The notes under the pieces were generated by a model that made no database searches, was not told where the DNA came from, and saw only the letters and a list, made by a program, of their open reading frames with translations. Positions 1-7,522 of a stretch of 10,528 nt of DNA are shown here, in pieces. The stretch lies in assembly GCA_030642185.1 (NCBI GenBank), contig DAOWOG010000015.1, positions 1-10,528 of the forward strand. The letters are read 5' to 3'. Within the stretch, counting starts at the first letter, position 1. Each line of letters opens with the position of its first letter. Position numbers and translations under genes: made by a program. The DNA comes from Helicobacteraceae bacterium (lineage in GTDB: Bacteria; Campylobacterota; Campylobacteria; Campylobacterales; Sulfurimonadaceae).

Positions 1-411
1 CTTCGGCATCAGCCTCAATTTAAAAAATTGACACATTTTGAATGTATCAAGCGTATTCAGACACTTTTCCCGCCGCATCTTCAACGCCTTATCCTTTATG
101 GCTACATCCGTAATCAGATACTTTTTTTCGTACTGAACCATCCCGGTGCCAAACAAGAATTCGATATTATAATAGGTTCAATTAAAGCACCTTTAAAACA
201 CTATACTCCGCCTGAGTGTTCAGAAACCTCATTCAGTGATATACGGGCCTATGTTTCGCATAAACGGCCCTTGTCAGAAACTAAAAAACGCCCGACAGTC
301 TATCAATTCCATGAACGTTCCGTCGGAAACTTCTCTAATGTCACCAGCCATAAAACCTTGCACAATATCATTGAAAACATCCGTCAAATCATCCATGAAA
401 ACAAGCATTAA
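1..411 (+). CDS. Hypothetical protein, possibly DUF721/DciA-like, 5' truncated by window edge
   Basis: The reading frame is open from base 1 and ends at TAA 409-411, leaving about 136 residues. A TTG at 28 could start it, but no ribosome binding site precedes that codon and the frame stays open upstream, so I treat the gene as cut by the window edge. The segment around LILYGYIRNQILFFVLNHPG, followed by AKQEF, has the alternating hydrophobic strand pattern and 'hP.a..E' ending of the KH-like core of DUF721 proteins. That family includes DciA, which works with the replicative helicase DnaB. The C-terminal half is polar, with no motif I recognise. Its 3' end overlaps uvrC by 17 bases, so the two are probably co-transcribed and possibly translationally coupled. 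The family call is pattern recognition only; a lineage-specific protein of unknown function is the alternative. Confidence 0.6.
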   Translation, partial: LRHQPQFKKLTHFECIKRIQTLFPPHLQRLILYGYIRNQILFFVLNHPGAKQEFDIIIGSIKAPLKHYTPPECSETSFSDIRAYVSHKRPLSETKKRPTVYQFHERSVGNFSNVTSHKTLHNIIENIRQIIHENKH

Positions 412-2191
412 ATCCCTGCCCGCCAAGCCGGGTGTTTATCAGTATTTCGATACTAAAGGCCGTCTGCTCTATATCGGAAAAGCCAAAAACCTCTCAAATC
501 GGGTCAAAAGCTATTTTCGTTTTATCCCCGAACTTGAAGCAAATCCTAACTTAAGTCCGCGGATTAAAATAATGATCAACGAGACGGTTTCCATGCACTA
601 CATCGTTGTTGAGAGTGAACATGATGCACTGATCCTGGAGAACTCGCTGATCAAGCAGCTCAAACCAAAATACAACATTCTCCTGCGCGATGATAAAACC
701 TACCCCTATCTGTACATTGATTTAAACGAAAAATATGCCCGCTTCGAAATCACCCGTAAAGTGGTAGAAGGAAAAAACATCCGTTATTTCGGACCTTTTT
801 CCATCGCTGCACGTGATATTCTCGATTCACTTTATGAACTCTGCAAACTTGTTCAAAAAAAAAGTTGCCTGCAGGGAGGCAAGGCCTGTCTGTATTACCA
901 ACTCGATAAATGCCTTGCACCCTGTGAAAAAAGCGTCTCTTCTGATATCTATGGCTCTATTATAGAAAGGGCGATTTACTATATAGAGCACAAGAGCGCA
1001 CTCATCAAAAAACTGCATGACAGGATGACCTTTTATGCCGAGGAGATGCGTTTTGAAGAGGCGGCAAATCTGCGTGACCGCATCGAACGGATTAAAAAAA
1101 GTGAGCTCAGTTCCCAAATCGATTTGGCAAACAGAGCAGACTTTGATATTTTTGCTGTCGCCGAGAAGGGGGGAAAGTTCGCCATTGTCCGCCTTTTCAT
1201 GCGACACGGAAAAGTCGTCTCCAGTACCCATGATATCATCACAGCCAATGACTATGTCCAAAAAGATGAAATTTATGAACGTATACTGCTTGAATTTTAC
1301 GGCAGTGAAAAACCGCCGGTAACGGCTCCGATCCTCATTGCAGACAATTTTCATTCACGCATACTTGTCCAGGAACATTTAAGTCGGCTTTTCGGCAAAA
1401 AAGCGACCATTGATGTACCGCAGCGCGGAAATAAGAAGAAGCTGATTGAACTGGCCAGGACCAATGCTAGAGAACTATTGAAAAACAGCACATTGACACC
1501 ACAGGACGCATTAAGTGAAAAAGTCAAAGAACTCTGCCGGCTCAGGCGCCTTCCCGAGCGCATCGAAGTTTTTGACAATTCCCATATGGCCGGCGAAGCT
1601 GCAGTAGGCGGAATGATCGTTTTTGACAAGGGAAAATTCGATAAAAAAAGCTATCGGCAGTTTCATCTTGACGCACGTGACGAGTATGCACAGATGCGTG
1701 AAACACTTTCGCGGCGTATCAACAGTTTTGAAACAAATCCCCCACCGGACCTGTGGATTATTGACGGAGGGAAGACACTCCTCTCACTGGCGACAGACCT
1801 GCTTGAATCCAATGGTGTCAACCTCGACGTCATCGCCATCTCCAAAGAGAAAATTGATGCCAAATCACATCGTGCGAAAGGCAAAGCACATGATCAGATC
1901 CACACCGTTGATGAGACCTTCAGACTTTCGCCTTCGGATAAGCGTCTGCAACGGATTCAGCGGCTTCGCGATGAGGCACATCGCTTTGCAATCAGCTTTC
2001 ATAAAAAAACGAAACAGAAGCGTGATCAGCAATCCAAACTGCTTGCACTTCATGGTATTTCAACTGCAAAAGTCAAAAAACTTTTAAACCATTTCGGTAC
2101 ATTTGAAATGATTTCGCTCGCAGCAGAAGAGACTATTGCATCAATATTGAACAGTGCCGATGCAAAGACAATCAAGAAATTATACGAATAA
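395..2191 (+). CDS. uvrC: UvrABC excinuclease subunit C
   Basis: UvrC makes both incisions flanking bulky DNA lesions during nucleotide excision repair, after UvrA/UvrB damage recognition. The 598-residue product matches the usual family length. The N-terminal GIY-YIG nuclease domain (about 8-95) shows PGVYQYF, YIGKAKNL with Y26 and R36 in catalytic spacing, and E82 in LILENSLIKQ. Four cysteines (C158, C165, C173, C177) match those reported to bind an iron-sulfur cluster in E. coli UvrC. A UVR domain that contacts UvrB lies at about 202-232 (RFEEAANLRDRI). The C-terminal RNase H-like nuclease has D394 (VFDNSH), D457 (IIDGGK) and H529 (DEAHRFA). A helix-hairpin-helix DNA-binding tail lies at about 548-590. 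I chose ATG 395 because MKTSIKSLPAKPGVY is where family members begin. A longer frame from 236 would add residues that merely shadow the upstream gene. No strong Shine-Dalgarno precedes ATG 395, in keeping with coupling to the overlapping upstream gene. Confidence 0.97.
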   Translation: MKTSIKSLPAKPGVYQYFDTKGRLLYIGKAKNLSNRVKSYFRFIPELEANPNLSPRIKIMINETVSMHYIVVESEHDALILENSLIKQLKPKYNILLRDDKTYPYLYIDLNEKYARFEITRKVVEGKNIRYFGPFSIAARDILDSLYELCKLVQKKSCLQGGKACLYYQLDKCLAPCEKSVSSDIYGSIIERAIYYIEHKSALIKKLHDRMTFYAEEMRFEEAANLRDRIERIKKSELSSQIDLANRADFDIFAVAEKGGKFAIVRLFMRHGKVVSSTHDIITANDYVQKDEIYERILLEFYGSEKPPVTAPILIADNFHSRILVQEHLSRLFGKKATIDVPQRGNKKKLIELARTNARELLKNSTLTPQDALSEKVKELCRLRRLPERIEVFDNSHMAGEAAVGGMIVFDKGKFDKKSYRQFHLDARDEYAQMRETLSRRINSFETNPPPDLWIIDGGKTLLSLATDLLESNGVNLDVIAISKEKIDAKSHRAKGKAHDQIHTVDETFRLSPSDKRLQRIQRLRDEAHRFAISFHKKTKQKRDQQSKLLALHGISTAKVKKLLNHFGTFEMISLAAEETIASILNSADAKTIKKLYE

Positions 2192-2211
2192 GTTATATTT
2201 ACTTTAGAATA

Positions 2212-2220
2212 TGCTATATT
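2212..2220 (+). promoter_or_regulatory. Candidate extended -10 promoter for the signalling operon
   Basis: The 62-base gap between uvrC and the PAS gene contains TGCTATATT. This is a TGn extension followed by TATATT, one mismatch from the sigma-70 -10 consensus, in an AT-rich context. No good -35 hexamer lies 16-18 bases upstream, which is tolerable for extended -10 promoters and common in Campylobacterota. Transcription would begin near 2226-2228, giving a short leader before ATG 2254. No terminator hairpin was seen after uvrC, so read-through is also possible. Confidence 0.4.
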
Positions 2221-2253
2221 ATTAAAAAATCACAGTTTTGAAAGGTTTCTTAT

Positions 2254-2667
2254 ATGGGTATAATTGAACCTATGGAAGAAGAATTTATATTTGAGGGACG
2301 TGTCATTGTCAGTGAAACAGACACAAAAGGGATCATAACATATGCCAACCGGAAATTTTGCGAAATCTCCGGATACAGCGTAGATGAACTGATCGGAAAA
2401 CCCCATAACATTATTCGCCATCCGGATATGCCGAAAAAAGCTTTTAAAACAATGTGGGAGACGATCCAAAAAGGTCAAAACTGGCATGGCGTCGTCAAAA
2501 ATCTGCGAAAAGACGGAAAATACTACTGGGTTGAGACAGAAATCGCCGCATCCCGTGATGATGCAGGCAACATAAAAAGTTATATTGCCGCACGTAAACC
2601 TGCTACCCGCAAAACCATCGAAGAGACGGCAGCCATATACAAAACCATGCTAGAAAATGAAAGTTAA
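2254..2667 (+). CDS. Stand-alone Aer/CetB-like PAS domain protein (putative FAD redox sensor)
   Basis: This 137-residue soluble protein is essentially one PAS domain. Residues 24-50 carry the PAS core (GIITYANRKFCEISGYS). Residues 52-60 read NIIRHPDMP, followed by AFKTMW, W77, VKN and KDGKYYWV. This is the signature of the Aer PAS family, whose members bind FAD and sense redox or energy state. No output domain follows: the last 20 or so residues are a short polar, helix-forming tail. The closest functional parallel I know is CetB of Campylobacter jejuni, a cytoplasmic PAS protein that acts through a separate membrane partner. By inference it may feed the hybrid kinase encoded two genes downstream. 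Start ATG 2254 follows AAAGG at 2241-2245 with an 8-base spacer; ATG 2272 is a weaker alternative. It opens the four-gene cluster, with 9 bases to the next gene. FAD binding is inferred from motif similarity; another cofactor, or none, is possible. Confidence 0.88.
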   Translation: MGIIEPMEEEFIFEGRVIVSETDTKGIITYANRKFCEISGYSVDELIGKPHNIIRHPDMPKKAFKTMWETIQKGQNWHGVVKNLRKDGKYYWVETEIAASRDDAGNIKSYIAARKPATRKTIEETAAIYKTMLENES

Positions 2668-2671
2668 GGAG
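2665..2671 (+). promoter_or_regulatory. Ribosome binding site supporting a GTG start
   Basis: TAAGGAG overlaps the TAA stop of the PAS gene and lies 5 bases before GTG 2677. This strong Shine-Dalgarno supports the GTG start of the Hpt protein and implies close translational linkage between the two genes. Confidence 0.75.
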
Positions 2672-2676
2672 TTTTA

Positions 2677-4269
2677 GTGCTGATATATAACCATAATAAG
2701 GAATTTGTCGGTATCGATGATGAAGACCTGCAGCATCTCGGATACAGGTCTTTAGCCGCTTTTCTTCAGGATCACAATGACATTGCCGATCTTTTTGTCA
2801 AGCAACCGGGCTATATCCATAATTTTAAGAACTTTCCATGGATCGATTTTGTTATGCATGCCGATGCAGAAGAATCAAAAGCCATTATCAAGACAAAATC
2901 AAAAAGCTTTTCATGCGAGATCATTGTTAAGGCATTTTTTCTGGTTGACTCTCCGACTGAAGAGAGCTATGCTGTTTCACTCAAACACCTAAAGAATGCT
3001 GACGGCAGCGTTATGGGAGAGCCGGAACTGGAAGAAAATGAGAAAATAGTCATGGATGTCGACGATGATCTCGGTATGATGCCCTTTGATAATTTAGATT
3101 CAACGGTTTTAAGCGAACCCGACCTGCTTGATATTCCGGATATCGAAGTTCCAAGCTCATTTCAGACGCCGCAGTATCAAGCCGAAGAGACTTTGGACCT
3201 TGAAAAGCCCTTTGATCTAGGCGATTTTGACTTAGAGACTGAAACAGAACCTGCAATGCCTGAGGATACCGTCAGTCATGATGATGCACACTATCTGGAA
3301 AACCTTAAAATACCTGAAGACTATATTTTCGATCCTCACGTTGCCTCCGATGAACTCGGTCTTCCGGTAGAGCTTATAAATGACTTTATCGGCGACTTCA
3401 TTCAACAGGCTTATGAGTTTAAAAGAGAACTTTATGAAGCTACCATCAGAGAGGATTACAATGAGGTGCATCTTCTCTCTCACAAACTTAAAGGCGTTGC
3501 TGCCAATCTACGTATCGAAAATGCTTTTGAAGCACTGAGTATTATCAATAACTCGACGGAGCAGGCAGAGATCGAGGCTCACCTCAAACAGCTCTACCGT
3601 TTTGTTGCCAAACTTGAAGGAAAGGAGCTTCCTGAATTTAATCCGGAAACTCCGAAAGCCGTATCAGCACCAACGGCAGAAGCCGAACCGGAACAGGTGA
3701 CGGAAAAAGAGACCTTCACTTTGGACGATGACATCTATGACTTTGACCTTGTGTTGGATACTGAACCTGAACCCAAGGAAGAAGAGCTTATGGCGGACAT
3801 GCCGATATCGATAGAAGATGATCTTTTTATCGATAGTCCGGTTTCACCTGAAATCGACATACCTCCTCTGGAAGATGAACCTGTAGCCCCACCGGTTGAA
3901 GACGAACTCCCGGTTCCATCCAGTGTAGAGGGCATAGAAGCAAACGAGCCCGATCAGCGTGATGCTGTTCAACTCCGGTATGATCTTGTTTCAGCTTCTG
4001 CAGAATTGGGACTGCAAGCTGATTTCGTACGCGAACTCATCAGTGACTTTGTCTCAGATGCCGACAGTTCGCGTTTTGATATCAACGAGGCACTCGAAAA
4101 TGACAATCTCGCCAGCGTACAGGAGTTGGCCGTCGAACTTAAAGGCATCACTGACAATCTCCGGATAACAGAACTGTCTTCAGTTTTACAGACACTGATA
4201 CATAACAATGACATCTCTGTGGCGAAAAATGCCGTAGCAGATTTTTACAACCTGATTGATCAGTTGTAA
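2677..4269 (+). CDS. Tandem Hpt-domain protein with unassigned N-terminal domain; second Hpt lacks the histidine
   Basis: This 530-residue soluble protein starts at GTG. Residues 1 to about 108 form a compact domain (MLIYNHNKEFVGIDDEDL; PGYIHNF; PWIDFV) that may be PAS-like or lineage-specific. An acidic, Pro-rich linker follows. Hpt 1 spans about 225-312 and contains LLSHKLKGVAANLRI, with H269 as predicted phosphoacceptor. A second acidic linker (about 320-430) has DDDIYDFDL and repeated Pro/Glu/Asp stretches. Hpt 2 (about 440-530) begins ELGLQADFVRELISDFV and carries ELAVELKGITDNLRI. The two Hpt segments align across the core helix, but V486 occupies the His position, so the second cannot act as a normal phosphotransfer domain. 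Hpt proteins shuttle phosphoryl groups between receiver domains, and the hybrid kinase and lone receiver next door are the obvious partners. The gap to the kinase gene is 32 bases. Family assignment of Hpt 1 is firm; the role of the rest is inference. Confidence 0.88.
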   Translation: MLIYNHNKEFVGIDDEDLQHLGYRSLAAFLQDHNDIADLFVKQPGYIHNFKNFPWIDFVMHADAEESKAIIKTKSKSFSCEIIVKAFFLVDSPTEESYAVSLKHLKNADGSVMGEPELEENEKIVMDVDDDLGMMPFDNLDSTVLSEPDLLDIPDIEVPSSFQTPQYQAEETLDLEKPFDLGDFDLETETEPAMPEDTVSHDDAHYLENLKIPEDYIFDPHVASDELGLPVELINDFIGDFIQQAYEFKRELYEATIREDYNEVHLLSHKLKGVAANLRIENAFEALSIINNSTEQAEIEAHLKQLYRFVAKLEGKELPEFNPETPKAVSAPTAEAEPEQVTEKETFTLDDDIYDFDLVLDTEPEPKEEELMADMPISIEDDLFIDSPVSPEIDIPPLEDEPVAPPVEDELPVPSSVEGIEANEPDQRDAVQLRYDLVSASAELGLQADFVRELISDFVSDADSSRFDINEALENDNLASVQELAVELKGITDNLRITELSSVLQTLIHNNDISVAKNAVADFYNLIDQL

Positions 4270-4301
4270 TGCAAACCATAGTTTAGAAAAGGCCAGGAAC
4301 C

Positions 4302-7300
4302 ATGCAATTAGGACTTAAGAACCGTCTACGACTTATCAGTCTTCTTCCGATTTTGATTCTCTTCTCGTTGTCAAGTTATTACGTATACTCTTCTTATATG
4401 AGTTACCAGTCAGCACAACAGCTGCAAATAAAACTTGCCGAGAACAGAGTCACCAATCAACTTGTCAACAATCTCTCCCGAGAGCGGGGAATGACAGTTA
4501 TGTATATGGGAAACTCTTCGGAATCTACCCATAAATCGCTTGTGACACAGCGTGCTATTGTCGACGAAAAATTGCAGCAATATCTCCAGTCTGTCTCAAG
4601 TGACACCCAAAACCTTCATACCTATCTTAAAAGAATCCAGCAAAGCCGTGAAGCTGTTGATGAGCAGGCGATAGAGTTTGATGAAATATTTAACGACATC
4701 TACGGTGCTGCGCAGGAGGAGTCGCTTAATTACCTTCAGCAACTGGCTGCTTTTCGTATTGATGATCAAATCTCGGCACTGACAACGGCCTATCTGAATC
4801 TTGCAAGTGCAAAAAGCTTTACGGCTGCTGAACGTGATTTTATCACTTATACCCTGGCCCGTTCTACAAAATTTGATTCAGAAGAGCTCAATAGCTGGCT
4901 TTCACTTATCGGCAAAGCCGATACAACAAATGTCAGAGTTTCCATTTCACCGGAAACGTCAAAAGATCTGGCTGAACTTTTTGAAGATGAAGACAACATA
5001 GAACTCTTTGAGGATATCACCACTGAACGTGCCGAAATCATGCAGGCGGTCAATGACGGTCTCTACTCAACACAGTCAGGGATCTGGTTTACCATGCTCT
5101 CTGAAAAGATCAACCTTATTGATGAAGCCGAACATATTTTGCTCACTGCCATGGACCTCCGTGCGGATTCGGTTCAAAATGAAGCGTTGCAGGTCCTGAG
5201 TGCTGCCGTCATCATCTGGGTTGTCGCTATTTTGATCGGATTGCTGGGGTATCTTCTTTCGGCTGAAATTTCTAAAAACATCAAGAATCTTGAGTTGGTA
5301 CTTAACCGTGCAGCCGAAGGCGCATCTGAGGAGACGGGCGAAGAGTCCCTGCATGGCAATATTAATCTCGACACCTCTGAAGGTACGGCACAGGCCTATG
5401 CACTGCTTGAAAACATTATCGATCAGACACGCCGTGATAAAGAGTTTGCGATGGAGGCAAGTGAGGCAAAATCAATGTTCCTTGCCAATATGTCGCATGA
5501 AATCCGTACGCCGCTTAACGGTATCGTCGGTTTTACCGAACTGCTCAAGGATACGTCACTTCAGGAAGAACAGCGTGAATTTATTGACATTATTGAAAAG
5601 AGTTCTGAGAACCTGCTTGAAATTATCAATAATATCCTCGATCTCTCAAAAATTGAAAGCAATAAACTTGAAATTGAAGATATCGTCTTTAATCCGCTTG
5701 AAGAGTTTGAAAGTGCTGTTGAAGTCTATGCTGTCCGCGCTTCCGAAAAACATATCGATCTCGGCTGCTTCATCGATCCGTCGCTTGAACGTCCGATCAA
5801 GGGAGATCCGACCAAGATCAAAGAGGTGGTTATCAATCTTCTCTCCAATGCCATTAAGTTCACCAATAACGGCGGCGCGATTAATGTCAAAATTCACCGC
5901 GAAGAGGGCAGTGAAGAGAATCAGATACGCATACGTTTTGAGGTAGAAGACAGCGGTATCGGTGTCACCGCTGAGCAAAAAGCAAAAATTTTCGAGGCAT
6001 TCAGTCAGGCAGACACTTCGATTACCCGTAAATACGGCGGTACCGGTCTTGGTCTCACCATCTCCAGTCGATTTGTTGAATTGATGGGCGGACAGCTTGA
6101 TCTTGAAAGCGAAAGCGGCAAAGGAACCACCTTCTTCTTTACACTTGACTTTGAAGAGATCGAGACCCTTAATGAACCGGTAAAAGGATCATTTGGCAAT
6201 CTTAATGTCATTGTTCTGGAACATGAAGCCAAAAACAAAAAGCAGACAGACTACCTGCACGAATACCTTGAGTATTTCGGTACAAATTACACCTCCGTCA
6301 AAGATCTCAGAGAGCTGCAGCAGCTTGAAAAGAAAAGTGATTATGACCTGATATTTATCGATTTTGATTATGTTGATGCGGAGGACCTCTCAAAATACAG
6401 TGCTTCACAGGCTGAAATGATTTTAATCACAAAATCATACTACATGAAAAAAATCGAATCATTAAAACTCAATATTTTCAAAGTACTTTACGAACCGATC
6501 AACGGTACCAAGATCATGACCATTCTCGAGTCGCATGATGCTGATACATTTGCAAACAAGCGCGCTCAAAAAAGTCGTAAGAAAGTCAGTGCCGACACTA
6601 AATTTGCCGCAAATGCCTTGGTCGCCGAAGACAACGTCATCAACCAGAAACTGATCAAACGTACACTTGAAGATCTTGGCCTGGGTATCACACTTGCCAA
6701 TAACGGTCTGGAAGCCTTTGAAAAACGTAAAAATGGTGATTTTGACATTATCTTTATGGATATCCAGATGCCGGTGCTCGACGGTATTGAAGCAACCCTT
6801 GAAATTCTCGATTTTGAAGAAGACTTCAATAAACCGCATATACCGATTATCGCCCTGACCGCCAATGCACTCAAAGGTGACCGCGAACGCTTCTTAGATG
6901 CCGGTATGGATGAGTACACGACCAAACCGTTAGTCCGTACGCAAATAATGAGTATCCTCAATCAGTTTGTCGGACATAAAATCATTGATAAACATGCCCT
7001 TAAAAAGAAGGAAGCTGAAGTTGCACCTGTTCATAAAGAGGAGGTGCCACAACTGGTCATTGATGAGAGTACGCCGGAGATCACTCCGCCAAAGACAAAT
7101 GAGGAGGCACCTGCTCCTGTTATCGAAGAGGTTAAACCTGAAGTCATAGCACCGGCCTATGCAGCCGATATTCTTCTCGCTAAAAAAGGCATGTTGGAAA
7201 ATAAACTTTTCGGGCAGCTTCTCAAAGAGTTAGACTACAGTTATGAGACAGTGAAAAAATATGATGCACTTACCTCAACACTGAATGAGAAAGCATTTAA

Positions 7301-7508
7301 ACTGGTCCTTTTTGACAAAGAGATGCCAAAGATGAATCTTAAGGAACTCCACGGCATTATTTCATCTAACGACCATGATACTGCTGCAGTAATGATGGTT
7401 GATCCCGCCAGCGAAATAAATCCGGACGACAAAAACTATACCGATGATATTATTAAAAATGTCATCAACAAAGACCTTTTGCGTCTTATTTTTGAAAAAT
7501 ATGTATAA
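4302..7508 (+). CDS. Membrane hybrid histidine kinase: NIT-like sensor, HisKA-HATPase, three receiver-like domains
   Basis: The 1068-residue inner-membrane sensor kinase has a first membrane segment at about 9-29 and a second at about 298-320. These enclose a helical periplasmic domain with the NIT (nitrate/nitrite-sensing) pattern: LSRERGMTVMYM (R60, E61, R62, G63), a QRAIVDEKL segment, and a second AAERDFITYTL element near 174-184. A HAMP-like or coiled linker follows. HisKA has H399 in MSHEIRTPLNG. The ATPase has N512/N516, DSGIG at 550-554, KIFEAFSQAD and GGTGLGLTI at 579. REC1 (about 630-745) keeps D687 and T710 but has H641 in the acidic pair and E731 for the conserved Lys. REC2 (about 770-888) is complete: E776/D777, D820, T853, K875. 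After a Pro/Glu-rich linker (about 905-952), REC3 has D1005 in LFDKEMPKM but K961/K962 instead of acidic residues. ATG 4302 follows AAAAGG at 4287-4292. Ligand identity is inferred from the NIT resemblance. Confidence 0.93.
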   Translation: MQLGLKNRLRLISLLPILILFSLSSYYVYSSYMSYQSAQQLQIKLAENRVTNQLVNNLSRERGMTVMYMGNSSESTHKSLVTQRAIVDEKLQQYLQSVSSDTQNLHTYLKRIQQSREAVDEQAIEFDEIFNDIYGAAQEESLNYLQQLAAFRIDDQISALTTAYLNLASAKSFTAAERDFITYTLARSTKFDSEELNSWLSLIGKADTTNVRVSISPETSKDLAELFEDEDNIELFEDITTERAEIMQAVNDGLYSTQSGIWFTMLSEKINLIDEAEHILLTAMDLRADSVQNEALQVLSAAVIIWVVAILIGLLGYLLSAEISKNIKNLELVLNRAAEGASEETGEESLHGNINLDTSEGTAQAYALLENIIDQTRRDKEFAMEASEAKSMFLANMSHEIRTPLNGIVGFTELLKDTSLQEEQREFIDIIEKSSENLLEIINNILDLSKIESNKLEIEDIVFNPLEEFESAVEVYAVRASEKHIDLGCFIDPSLERPIKGDPTKIKEVVINLLSNAIKFTNNGGAINVKIHREEGSEENQIRIRFEVEDSGIGVTAEQKAKIFEAFSQADTSITRKYGGTGLGLTISSRFVELMGGQLDLESESGKGTTFFFTLDFEEIETLNEPVKGSFGNLNVIVLEHEAKNKKQTDYLHEYLEYFGTNYTSVKDLRELQQLEKKSDYDLIFIDFDYVDAEDLSKYSASQAEMILITKSYYMKKIESLKLNIFKVLYEPINGTKIMTILESHDADTFANKRAQKSRKKVSADTKFAANALVAEDNVINQKLIKRTLEDLGLGITLANNGLEAFEKRKNGDFDIIFMDIQMPVLDGIEATLEILDFEEDFNKPHIPIIALTANALKGDRERFLDAGMDEYTTKPLVRTQIMSILNQFVGHKIIDKHALKKKEAEVAPVHKEEVPQLVIDESTPEITPPKTNEEAPAPVIEEVKPEVIAPAYAADILLAKKGMLENKLFGQLLKELDYSYETVKKYDALTSTLNEKAFKLVLFDKEMPKMNLKELHGIISSNDHDTAAVMMVDPASEINPDDKNYTDDIIKNVINKDLLRLIFEKYV

Positions 7509-7522
7509 ACCAAGGATAATTT

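Noticed and set aside
236..394. Upstream extension of uvrC to ATG 236
   Set aside because: The extra 53 residues do not resemble UvrC and overlap the coding frame of the upstream gene; family members begin near ATG 395.
28..411. TTG 28 as the true start of the first gene
   Set aside because: The frame remains open to base 1 and no ribosome binding site precedes the TTG, so a start outside the window is more likely.
827..1354. 175-codon minus-strand open frame within uvrC
   Set aside because: It lies fully inside a well-supported gene, has no recognisable domain and no credible ribosome site.
5290..5946. 218-codon open frame on the + strand inside the kinase gene
   Set aside because: It is an out-of-frame shadow of the HisKA/HATPase region. 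Its product is rich in Arg/Ser/Leu with no domain, while the kinase frame carries all expected motifs.
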